This document shows, in pieces, positions 7,476 through 15,514 of a DNA stretch of 53,320 nucleotides (position 1 is its first letter; the number at the start of each line of letters is the position of its first letter). This stretch comes from DASVNK01 sp964478815 (GTDB lineage: Bacteria > Verrucomicrobiota > Verrucomicrobiia > Limisphaerales > SXQI01): the NCBI GenBank assembly GCA_964478815.1, contig CAYZKY010000020.1, positions 1 through 53,320 on the forward strand, in the 5' to 3' direction. The position numbers and the translations under genes are program-made. Below the pieces are notes generated by a model. That model did not search any database. It saw nothing but the letters and a program-made list of their open reading frames with translations, and was not told the DNA's origin.

Positions 7476-10073
7476 ATGGAAAGTCATGGCCCTGGCGCGG
7501 GCTTGGTGCGTGCCCAGGGCGGCCACCCGCTCGAACGCCGGTTGCCCGGTGCCCGGCCGGCCTCGTCCGAGGAAGTCCTGAACGCTTTCCTCGGCTACGT
7601 CGAAGAAAAGAATCTCGCGCTCTACCCCGCCCAGGAGGAGGCGATTCTCGAACTGCTGGACGGGAAGAACGTCATTCTCAACACGCCCACGGGCTCGGGC
7701 AAATCGCTCGTCGCGACGGCGCTGCTTTTCCAGGCGCTGGCGCAGGGCCGCCGGGCGGTCTACACCTGCCCGATCAAGGCGCTGGTCAACGAAAAGTTTC
7801 TCGCCCTGGCCCGCGAGTTCGGCCCGGAACAGGTCGGCATGGCCACCGGGGATGCGACGGTCAATCGCGGCGCGCCCATTCTCTGCTGCACGGCGGAAAT
7901 TCTCGCGAACATGGCGCTGCGCGCAGGCGCGGATTCCGGCATCGGCGAGGTGGTGATGGACGAATTCCATTACTACGCGGACAAGGAGCGGGGAGTGGCC
8001 TGGCAAACGCCGCTCCTCGCCATGCGCTCGACGCGCTTTCTGCTCATGTCCGCGACCCTCGGCGCGACGGCCTTTTTCGAAGAGGCGCTCTCGAAGCTGA
8101 ACGGCCGGGCGACGACGACGGTGCGCGGTTCGAAACGCCCGGTGCCGCTCGCGTTCGAATACTCCGAAGCTCCGCTCGAGCATGCGGTCGAGAAACTCGT
8201 GACCCAGCAGCGTGCGCCGATCTACATCGTCCACTTCACGCAACTCGAATGCTCCGACTCCGCGCAAAGCCTGCTCTCCCAGAATGTCGCTTCCCGCGAG
8301 GAGAAAGCCGCCATCGGCTCCGCGCTCGAGTCCTTCAAGTTCAATTCGCCTTATGGGCCGGAGCTGAAGAAGTTTCTCCGCCACGGCATTGGGCTGCACC
8401 ACGCCGGGCTGCTGCCGAAATACCGGGTACTCGTCGAGTTGCTGGCTCAGCAGGGCCTGCTCAAGGTCATTTGCGGCACCGATACGCTCGGGGTCGGCGT
8501 GAACGTGCCGATCCGGACGGTGCTCTTGACGCGCCTCTCGAAGTTCAATGGGGAGAAAGTCGCCCTGCTTTCCGCCCGGGACTTTCATCAAGTGACCGGC
8601 CGCGCGGGCCGGCGCGGTTTCGACGATCAGGGCTGGGTCGTGGCCCAGGCCCCGGAGCATGTCATCGAAAATGTGCGCCTCGAGCGCAAGGCCGGGGACG
8701 ATCCGAAAAAAGCCAAAAAGATCGTCAAGAAAAGGGCTCCCGAGGGCTTCGTGGGTTGGAGCAAGGAGACTTTCGAGAAATTGATCGTGGCCGCGCCCGA
8801 GCCGCTCGCCTCCCGGTTTCAGGTCTCCCACGGCATGCTCCTCAACGTCCTCAGCCGCCCGGGGGATGGATGCCGCGCGATGCAGCGCCTCATCCGCGAT
8901 TCGCACGAGCCCGCGCGGGCCAAACCGGCCTTGCGCCGCCGCGCGTTCGAGCTGTTTCGCGCGCTGCTCGACCGGCGCATCATCGAATGGGATCGCACCG
9001 GCGGCGGGCGCGTGCAACTCAAGATCAATGTCGAACTTCAGGATGATTTCTCGCTCGACGAGACGTTGTCGCTCTACTTGCTCGATACGATCAAACTGAT
9101 CGATCCCGCTTCACCGAACTATGCCCTCGACCTCCTGACCTTGGTGGAGTCGATCGTCGAGAATCCGGAAATCGTCCTGCGGCGGCAGCTCGACCGGGTG
9201 AAGCAGGCGAAGATCGCGGAACTCAAGCAAGCCGGTGTGCCCTTTGAGGAACGATTGACGGAGTTGGAGCAACTCGAATATCCGAAGCCGAATCGGGAAT
9301 TCGTCTACAGCACCTTCAACGAATTCGCCGCCCGGCATCCCTGGGTCGGGCAGGAAAATATCCGGCCGAAATCGATCGTGCGCGAGATGGTGGAGTCGTT
9401 CTACACGTTTGCCGACTATATCCGGCAGTACGAATTGCAGAAGGTCGAGGGCGTGCTCCTCCGATACTTGATGAACGTGTGCAAGGTGCTCGATCACACC
9501 GTGCCCGCCGCGGCGAAAAATGAGTTGCTCCAGGAGATCGAGACGAATCTGAGGAGCATGATCCGCCAGGTGGACTCGAGCCTCCTCGAAGAATGGGAAC
9601 GGATGCGCGATCCCGTGCTTGCGGCCGCGCGAGCCGAAAAGGCCGAAGCCGAACCCGCCGCTCCCTTGATCGAGGATATCACCCGCAACGAACGGGGTTT
9701 CACGACGCTGCTTCGCACCGAGATCTTCTCGATCCTGCGGCACCTGGCGGGGCGGTCGTTCGAACCCATCCTGCAACGGCTGGACCACGAGGCGGATGCC
9801 GATGGGCAACCTTGGGCAGTGCCGCGCCTCGATGCCGCGCTCGCCCAGTTCCATCGCGATCACGAGCGGATTCTTCTGGATGCCGAAGCGCGAAACGTCC
9901 GGCACACCTATTTCGAGAAACAGCCCCAGAAGAATTGGACGGTCCGCCAGACTCTTGTCGATCCCGACGGCCATAACGACTGGTCGCTGGACCTGCGGAT
10001 CGATCTGGAGCAATCCCGCCAGCTCGGGAAGCCGCATCTGCAATTACTGGCGCTCCGCCCGATTGGCGCGTGA
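7476..10073 (+). CDS. DEAD/DEAH-box helicase, Ski2-like, with DUF3516 C-terminus
   Basis: An 865-residue superfamily 2 helicase. Motif I is TPTGSGKS (about 70-77), motif II is DEFH in VVMDEFHYY (about 160), motif III is SATLG (about 191) and motif VI is QVTGRAGRRG (about 372-381). The Ski2/Mtr4-like order and the long helical C-terminus rich in charged residues fit the bacterial DUF3516 helicases, which are thought to act on RNA or structured nucleic acids. Length is normal for the family. The start is ATG nine bases after the preceding stop, with a G-run directly before it. The last 30 bp overlap antisense the small membrane-protein gene at 10044. Confidence 0.87.
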   Translation: MESHGPGAGLVRAQGGHPLERRLPGARPASSEEVLNAFLGYVEEKNLALYPAQEEAILELLDGKNVILNTPTGSGKSLVATALLFQALAQGRRAVYTCPIKALVNEKFLALAREFGPEQVGMATGDATVNRGAPILCCTAEILANMALRAGADSGIGEVVMDEFHYYADKERGVAWQTPLLAMRSTRFLLMSATLGATAFFEEALSKLNGRATTTVRGSKRPVPLAFEYSEAPLEHAVEKLVTQQRAPIYIVHFTQLECSDSAQSLLSQNVASREEKAAIGSALESFKFNSPYGPELKKFLRHGIGLHHAGLLPKYRVLVELLAQQGLLKVICGTDTLGVGVNVPIRTVLLTRLSKFNGEKVALLSARDFHQVTGRAGRRGFDDQGWVVAQAPEHVIENVRLERKAGDDPKKAKKIVKKRAPEGFVGWSKETFEKLIVAAPEPLASRFQVSHGMLLNVLSRPGDGCRAMQRLIRDSHEPARAKPALRRRAFELFRALLDRRIIEWDRTGGGRVQLKINVELQDDFSLDETLSLYLLDTIKLIDPASPNYALDLLTLVESIVENPEIVLRRQLDRVKQAKIAELKQAGVPFEERLTELEQLEYPKPNREFVYSTFNEFAARHPWVGQENIRPKSIVREMVESFYTFADYIRQYELQKVEGVLLRYLMNVCKVLDHTVPAAAKNELLQEIETNLRSMIRQVDSSLLEEWERMRDPVLAAARAEKAEAEPAAPLIEDITRNERGFTTLLRTEIFSILRHLAGRSFEPILQRLDHEADADGQPWAVPRLDAALAQFHRDHERILLDAEARNVRHTYFEKQPQKNWTVRQTLVDPDGHNDWSLDLRIDLEQSRQLGKPHLQLLALRPIGA

Positions 10074-10346
10074 GCGAATCCGCCAGATCATCAGCCCCCA
10101 GACTCCCGCGATCGCGGCTGCGGTCTTGGCCAAACCCGGGCCGCTCCATTCGGTTCGCAGTTCATAGCGTGGTTCCGCCAGCACGGCCTTCACCGACATG
10201 AAGCCGAACGGTCCGAACCGGGTTTCGCTTTCGATCACGCCCCCTTCCGCCACGCGCCGCGCCGTGCCCCCCAAAGGCGCCAGCAGAAACAAGGTGGCGA
10301 TGACGGCCAGGAAGATGGCCAGCACGGGCGGACCGGATCGATTCAT
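10044..10346 (-). CDS. Small two-TM membrane protein, last gene of the gcvT-gcvH cluster
   Basis: A 100-residue protein with two predicted membrane segments (about residues 7-25 and 73-88) and an Arg-rich C-terminus. It follows gcvH on the same strand after 24 bp, and its 3' end overlaps the helicase gene antisense by 30 bp. No family is recognised. Its position suggests co-transcription with gcvTH, but nothing in the sequence ties it to glycine cleavage. Confidence 0.55.
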   Translation of the reverse strand: MNRSGPPVLAIFLAVIATLFLLAPLGGTARRVAEGGVIESETRFGPFGFMSVKAVLAEPRYELRTEWSGPGLAKTAAAIAGVWGLMIWRIRSRANRAERQ

Positions 10347-10370
10347 CGGATGCCCATCGCGGCGCGGACG

Positions 10371-10754
10371 CTAGGGGTGGATCTGCTTGCCGTAGGCCTC
10401 GGCCGAAAGCAGTCCGTCCGCTTCCTTCGGATCCGTCAGTTTCAGCTTGAAGAACCAGCCTGCGCCGTAGGGATCGGTGTTGACCAGCGCGGGATTGTCC
10501 ACCACCGCCTGGTTCACTTCCACCACTTCGCCTCCGGCGGGAGCGTAAATGTCGCTCGCGGTTTTCACCGATTCGACGACCGCGCAGGATTCGCCGGCCG
10601 CGAGGCGCCGGCCCAAGGCGGGCAACTCCACGAAGACCACGTCCGTCAACTCGTGCTGCGCATGATCGGTAATGCCCACGCTTGCGTGCGGGCCCGCCAC
10701 GCGCAACCATTCGTGCGTCTTGGCGTATTTCAATTCCGCGGGAATTTTCGTCAT
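10371..10754 (-). CDS. gcvH: Glycine cleavage system H protein
   Basis: A lipoyl carrier of 127 residues, the normal length for GcvH. The lipoylated lysine lies in ESVKTASD, and the C-terminal half contains VNTDPYGAGWFFKLK, a family hallmark. It shuttles the aminomethyl group from GcvP to GcvT and is re-oxidised by lipoamide dehydrogenase. The ATG overlaps the gcvT stop as ATGA, so translation is coupled. Neither gcvP nor lpd lies in the window. Confidence 0.95.
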   Translation of the reverse strand: MTKIPAELKYAKTHEWLRVAGPHASVGITDHAQHELTDVVFVELPALGRRLAAGESCAVVESVKTASDIYAPAGGEVVEVNQAVVDNPALVNTDPYGAGWFFKLKLTDPKEADGLLSAEAYGKQIHP

Positions 10755-11896
10755 AAAGTTCCTGTCGGCGGCGCGGCCTCCTTCCGGTAGAGGGGCTTGG
10801 CCGCCACCTCCGCCGGCGCGGGTTTGCCGCGAATTTCGATCTGCAAGGCCGTTCCGCGCTTGGCGAATTCCGGCTCGACATAACCGAGGCCAATCCCGAG
10901 GCCCAGGCTGGGGCTTTGCGTGCCGCTGGTCACGCGGCCGATGCGCCGGGCATTTTCGCCCGCGCTCAAGATCGGGTAGTCCGGGCGCGGCGGCGCGGAG
11001 CGGCCGGTCATGCGAAACGCCACCAATCTTCGGCGCGGCCCTTCGGCTTTCTGTTTGGCCAGGGTCGCTTTGCCGCAAAAATCCTCTTTGTCCAAGGCCA
11101 CAAAAAAGCCTACGCCTGCTTCGATGGGGCTGGTCTCCTCATCAAGTTCGTGCCCGTAAAGGGGATAGCAAACTTCCGTTCGCAACGTGTCCCGCGCGCC
11201 GAGCCCGGCCGGTTTCAAGCCGTGCGGCGCGCCCGCGCGGAGGCAGCTCTCCCACACCGCTTCGATCCCCGACGCCGGAGCGACGATTTCGAACCCGTCT
11301 TCTCCGGTGTATCCCGTCCGCGCGACGTGGATGGCCTGGCCCTGGAACGCCAGCGTGCGGATCTGATTCTTCGCGAGGCTCCCCAATGTCCCGGCCTCGG
11401 CCGCAAGAGCGGATTCGATGAACGCCGCCGTGGCGGGGCCTTGCACTGCGACCGCGCCGAGCTTCGCCGAGGCGTCTTCCACCGCGACGTCCGGCTGCCC
11501 GGCCGCCCGCGCCAGAATCCAAGCCACGTCGGCCGCGCAACGCGAAGCATTGACGATCAACAGGTACTTTTCCGCTTCGAGCCGGTACAGATAGAGATCG
11601 TCGATCGTTCCGCCGCGGTCATTGCACATCAAGGTGTACTGGCCCCAGCCCGGTACGAGCTTCCGGACATCGTTGGTCAGAAGCCCGTTGAGAAAGGCCA
11701 GCGCTCCAGGTCCGGACACGATCATCTCGCCCATGTGCGAGATGTCGAATATTCCCGCCGCCCGGCGCACGGCGAGGTGCTCGTCCATGATGCTCGTGTA
11801 TTGGACGGGCATTTCCCAGCCGCCGAACTCGATCAACTTCGCGCCGAGCTGGCGATGAGCTTCGTAGAGCGGAGTGCGTTGCCAGGAAGTGCTCAT
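10751..11896 (-). CDS. gcvT: Glycine cleavage system T protein (aminomethyltransferase)
   Basis: A folate-dependent aminomethyltransferase of 381 residues that releases ammonia and 5,10-methylene-THF from the aminomethyl-H-protein. LIEFGGWEMPVQYTS near the N-terminus, GIFDISHMGE, and the C-terminal VTSGTQSPSLGLGIGLGYV are typical. An ATG two codons upstream (11902) is possible; 11896 is preferred because GGAG lies eight bases upstream and it gives an ATGA overlap with the preceding reductase stop. It is coupled at both ends, to the reductase and to gcvH. No glycine riboswitch was found upstream. Confidence 0.94.
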   Translation of the reverse strand: MSTSWQRTPLYEAHRQLGAKLIEFGGWEMPVQYTSIMDEHLAVRRAAGIFDISHMGEMIVSGPGALAFLNGLLTNDVRKLVPGWGQYTLMCNDRGGTIDDLYLYRLEAEKYLLIVNASRCAADVAWILARAAGQPDVAVEDASAKLGAVAVQGPATAAFIESALAAEAGTLGSLAKNQIRTLAFQGQAIHVARTGYTGEDGFEIVAPASGIEAVWESCLRAGAPHGLKPAGLGARDTLRTEVCYPLYGHELDEETSPIEAGVGFFVALDKEDFCGKATLAKQKAEGPRRRLVAFRMTGRSAPPRPDYPILSAGENARRIGRVTSGTQSPSLGLGIGLGYVEPEFAKRGTALQIEIRGKPAPAEVAAKPLYRKEAAPPTGTL

Positions 11897-12609
11897 CCCC
11901 ATTTCTCCAGGCGCAATTGTTCCTTCGGCATGTGAAGCTGGTGCAGGACCAGATCCTCGATTCCCTCCACCAGTTCGTTCGGCCCGCAGGCGTAGAACAC
12001 CGTGTGGGCCGGCTCGTGGATGTGCTCCTTGACCCAGGCGGCATCAATGCGGCCGCGGCGGCCGGTCCACGCATCCTGCGGGGCGAGGCGCGTGCAGGTG
12101 ACGCAGAAATTAAAATGCTCGTTGGCGTGGGCCAGCTCGCGGAATTCCTCATTAAAGATGATGTCGTTCGTGGTGCGAACGCTGTAGAGCACCGTGATGC
12201 GCGTCTTCAAACGGCGCTGCGTGGCCTCGCGGACAAAGCCGCGAAAGGGGGTGACGCCCGACCCGCCGGCGATGCAAAGCAGGTGCTTCTCCGGTTCGTA
12301 CACGGGCAGAAACCGGCCCGTCGGAGGGATCACGAACATGCGGTCGCCCACCTTGGCCCAATCGACAATGCGCGTCCCCATCTTGCCCTCCCGCTTCACG
12401 GTGACCTCGTAGGCCCCACGATCCAGGGCGCAGGAGGAGAGGGAATAGGCGCGCTTGTAGTTCGGGGTGTCCGGCCAGTAGAGGGTAATGAACTGGCCCG
12501 TCTTGAACTCGGGCGCGTAGTCCCCGGGCCATTGCAGGCGGATGGTTTTCGTGTCCGGCAGTTCCATTTTCACTGCCGAAATTTCCATCTCCGCGATCAG
12601 CTTTCCCAT
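11893..12609 (-). CDS. FAD/NAD(P)-binding ferredoxin-reductase-like oxidoreductase
   Basis: A 238-residue flavoprotein of the ferredoxin-NADP reductase superfamily. The flavin-binding motif is RAYSLSS (about residues 53-59), the pyridine-nucleotide loop is GGSGVTPF (about 113-120), and the C-terminal FYACGPNEL is the usual CGP motif. No [2Fe-2S] domain is fused to it, so it must use a separate electron acceptor. It is the first gene of a coupled cluster with gcvT and gcvH. This placement could mean it services a redox step tied to glycine or one-carbon metabolism, but that is inference. Confidence 0.85.
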   Translation of the reverse strand: MGKLIAEMEISAVKMELPDTKTIRLQWPGDYAPEFKTGQFITLYWPDTPNYKRAYSLSSCALDRGAYEVTVKREGKMGTRIVDWAKVGDRMFVIPPTGRFLPVYEPEKHLLCIAGGSGVTPFRGFVREATQRRLKTRITVLYSVRTTNDIIFNEEFRELAHANEHFNFCVTCTRLAPQDAWTGRRGRIDAAWVKEHIHEPAHTVFYACGPNELVEGIEDLVLHQLHMPKEQLRLEKWG

Positions 12610-12676
12610 ACTTCAGTCGTACTTCGCGACAACGACGCCGTATCTTCCACGCCTGTTTCTCGCCGCTCCGGTTCGG

Positions 12677-13975
12677 TCAACGGAGGGACAGCGCGCGGCT
12701 GAGATCGAAGCAAGCGCCTTCCTTCGTGCTGCGCACGAATAGCCGGCCGTCCGCGTAGGCGGGCGTGGACCAGCACTTGCCGGTGAGCGCCTGCACCCGG
12801 CTGAGTTCCTTGTAGCCCTTCGGACTGGCTTCGGCGAGGACGAGCTGGCCGGCGTCGCCCAGCACGACCAGACGATCCCCCGCCAGGAGCACGTTGCCGG
12901 GGCCGAAGCCGGCCTCTTCCCACACCACCTTGCCGGTTTTCAGTTCGACGCACTTCAGCGGGCCGGTGCCGTACTCCTTGAATTGGAACATGCCGTAGAG
13001 ATAACCGTCCTTCGCCACGGGCGTGCTCCAGTGGTTCGCCAGTTTAGGGCCGGTTTCGCGCCACAATTCCTTGGCGGAAAATTGGTCGCCGGACTTCGAA
13101 ATCTGCGCGGCGGTGGCTCCAACGCCGTAACCGGCAGAGCAATACACGATGTCGCCTGCGACCACCGGAGAGGCGGCGGTGGAGACATTATACTTGAACC
13201 CATGCCGCCAGAGCACCTTGCCCGAAGCAGGAACCACGGAGACCAGGCCGGTCTGGGTGAAGAAGATGACTTGCCGGGTGCCGTGAATGGTGGTGGCGAT
13301 GGGGGTGGCGTGAGTCATTTTGTCGTTCTCGCCCTTCCAGGCGAGGCGTCCATCCTTCTTGTCGAACGCCAGGAGAGCCTGGCCTTCGCCGCCGCCGGCG
13401 ACAAAAACAAGATTGCCTTCGATGAGCGGGCTGGCCGCGTTCTTCCAGCTAATGTTCCGGCCGGCGTGCTCCTTCAGCAAATCCTTGCGCCAGAGTTGCT
13501 TGCCGGAGGCGGCTTCGAACGCAGTGAGGGCGAGGTCGGCGGACAAAACGTATAAACGCCCTTCGCTTAAGGAGGGAGTGGAGCGAGGGCCATCTCCCCC
13601 GGAGTTTTCCCGGGTGCCTGAATCGCCGCCGCCGTCGTACTTCGCCATCCCCACCGGAGCCGACCACGCTTCTTTGCCTGAATCCGCGTCCAGGCAGACG
13701 ACGACTTCGCGGTTCACCCCTTCGACATCCCGAAGCACCAGCGTGTACGCCTTGCCATTTTCGACGACGAAGCTGCTGAATCCGCCCAGCGTAGGGACTT
13801 TCCATGCGGCCCGGGGTCCATCCTTCGGCCAGGCCGGCATGACCTCCGCGATCGTGCCATCGTGCGATGGGCCGCGATATTGCGGCCAACTGGCGCCTTG
13901 AATCTCCACGGACAACCAGAGCGCCGCAGCGCCCCCCAGGATCGAAGTGAGAACTCGCGTGTTCGTCATAACCAT
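12677..13975 (-). CDS. Exported PQQ-type beta-propeller protein
   Basis: A 432-residue exported protein. After a signal peptide (VLTSILGGAAALWLSVEIQGAS) comes WPQYRGPSHDGT, the typical opening of the PQQ-like (BamB-type) propellers expanded in Planctomycetes and Verrucomicrobia. Repeated blade motifs follow, such as ASGKQLWRKDLLKEHAG, KKDGRLAWKGEND and LKTGKVVWEEAG. No catalytic residues of quinoprotein dehydrogenases are evident, so a binding or scaffold role is likelier. The start was chosen for the signal peptide with GGA about seven bases upstream; the frame stays open further upstream without coding character. It is downstream of the DUF1501 gene by 107 bp on the same strand. Confidence 0.83.
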   Translation of the reverse strand: MVMTNTRVLTSILGGAAALWLSVEIQGASWPQYRGPSHDGTIAEVMPAWPKDGPRAAWKVPTLGGFSSFVVENGKAYTLVLRDVEGVNREVVVCLDADSGKEAWSAPVGMAKYDGGGDSGTRENSGGDGPRSTPSLSEGRLYVLSADLALTAFEAASGKQLWRKDLLKEHAGRNISWKNAASPLIEGNLVFVAGGGEGQALLAFDKKDGRLAWKGENDKMTHATPIATTIHGTRQVIFFTQTGLVSVVPASGKVLWRHGFKYNVSTAASPVVAGDIVYCSAGYGVGATAAQISKSGDQFSAKELWRETGPKLANHWSTPVAKDGYLYGMFQFKEYGTGPLKCVELKTGKVVWEEAGFGPGNVLLAGDRLVVLGDAGQLVLAEASPKGYKELSRVQALTGKCWSTPAYADGRLFVRSTKEGACFDLSRALSLR

Positions 13976-14082
13976 GCTTTTCCGGCTGCGGCCACAGTAG
14001 GCAAGCCTCCCCGCCTTGGCAAGCCGGCGAGGATTGATCCGGTGTGCGCCGGAGACTGAACCGCCGCCCCGGCACCGTCCGA

Positions 14083-15504
14083 TCAGGCCAGGATCGGATG
14101 GATGATCTCGCCGTGGACGTCGGTGAGGCGGCGGTCGATGCCATTGTGGCGGAAGGTCAGGCGCGTGTGGTCCAAGCCGAGCAGATGAAGGACCGTGGCA
14201 TGAAGATCGTAGCACCAGGTGGTGCCCGCTTGCGCCTTCCAGGCCCACGGATCGCTCTCGCCGTGGGCGACGCCGGCGCGAATGCCGGCTCCGGCGAGCC
14301 AAGCGACAGAGGTGCCGCCATTATGATCGCGGCCCGTGCTGCCTTGCGTAAAAGGCATGCGGCCGAACTCCGTGCTCCAGATGACGAGCGTATCCTCGAG
14401 CAATCCGCGCGATTTGAGGTCGGTCAGCAGCGCGGCGATCGGTTGATCGGTGGCCGCGGCCATTGGCGGGAGTTCCTTCGGAATGTCGCCGTGATTGTCC
14501 CAGTTATTGGAAGCGCCTCCCGCGCCGCTCCAGACCTGCACGAACCGCACGCCCCGCTCGATCAGCCGCCGGGCCAAGAGGCAGCGCCGGCCAAAATCTT
14601 CCGTATGCGGTTGGTCCAGCCCATAGAGTTTGCGCGTGGCTTCGGATTCACCAGGAATATCGAGCGCTTCCGGCGCGGCCAGTTGCAGCCGCGCGGCCAG
14701 CTCGTACGAATGAATGCGGGACTCGAGCCGCGAGTCGCCCGGCGTTTGCTCGAGGTGGCGCTCGTTCAATTCGCGGAGGAGGTCGAGGCTGGCCGGTTCG
14801 CTCCGGCCGGAAATGTATCCCGCACGGGCCGGTGGTTTGAGGTGCGCGATCGGCTCCGGGGCTCCGGCGTGGACGATGACGCCCTGATGCGTGACGGGCA
14901 GAAACGCGGCACTGAAATTGCCCTTTTGGTTATAGGGCAATCCGCGCGTATCCGGCAGCACGACAAACGTGGGCAGGTTCTCATTCAGGCTGCCCAGCCC
15001 ATAGGACAGCCAGGAACCGAAGCTGGGAAATCCGGGATTCAGAAACCCGGTGTTCATCATGTAGCTCGCCGGGCCGTGCACGTTGGTCTTCGAGGCCAGC
15101 GCCAAGAGGAAGGCCAGGTCATCGACACAGGAGGCCAGATGCGGGAAGACCGAACTAACCCACCGCCCGCACTGGCCATGCTGGCGGAACTCGAACGGCG
15201 ATTTCATGACCTTCCCCGGCTCGCTCGTGGCGGCTTCCACATGCGCGCCCGGGTCGAACTTCTCTCCGTGCCGCCGTTCGAGTTCCGGCTTGTAATCGAA
15301 GGTGTCCATCTGGCTGACCCCGCCGTTCATGAAAAGCTGGATCACCCGGCGCACTTTCGGCGCGTGATGCGGACGCCGCGCGACTGGGGCGGCTGCGCCG
15401 GTTTCAGCCGCCGCCAAATGCGCCAGGGCGATGCCGCCCAGGCCGCCGCCGGTGCGCCAGAGGAAATCGCGGCGGGACAACGAAGGGGGACGGTAAGGGC
15501 TCAT
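14083..15504 (-). CDS. DUF1501 family protein with Tat signal
   Basis: A 473-residue member of DUF1501, a sulfatase/phosphatase-like family that is almost always encoded beside a DUF1549/DUF1553 cytochrome. A twin-arginine signal (SRRDFLWRTGGG) starts near residue 10. Family hallmarks include RVIQLFMNGGVSQMDTFDYKP, FVQVWSGAGGASNNWDNHG, and a C-terminal STEFGRMPFTQGSTGRDHN metal-site-like segment. The start is separated from the upstream stop by about 10 bp, so the two are one operon. An ATG two codons upstream is an alternative start. The biochemical activity of the family is not established. Confidence 0.88.
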   Translation of the reverse strand: MSPYRPPSLSRRDFLWRTGGGLGGIALAHLAAAETGAAAPVARRPHHAPKVRRVIQLFMNGGVSQMDTFDYKPELERRHGEKFDPGAHVEAATSEPGKVMKSPFEFRQHGQCGRWVSSVFPHLASCVDDLAFLLALASKTNVHGPASYMMNTGFLNPGFPSFGSWLSYGLGSLNENLPTFVVLPDTRGLPYNQKGNFSAAFLPVTHQGVIVHAGAPEPIAHLKPPARAGYISGRSEPASLDLLRELNERHLEQTPGDSRLESRIHSYELAARLQLAAPEALDIPGESEATRKLYGLDQPHTEDFGRRCLLARRLIERGVRFVQVWSGAGGASNNWDNHGDIPKELPPMAAATDQPIAALLTDLKSRGLLEDTLVIWSTEFGRMPFTQGSTGRDHNGGTSVAWLAGAGIRAGVAHGESDPWAWKAQAGTTWCYDLHATVLHLLGLDHTRLTFRHNGIDRRLTDVHGEIIHPILA

Positions 15505-15514
15505 ACGCACGCCA

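Noticed and set aside
12610..12676. Glycine riboswitch ahead of the gcvT-gcvH cluster
   Set aside because: The gap is only 67 bp and shows none of the conserved glycine aptamer segments.
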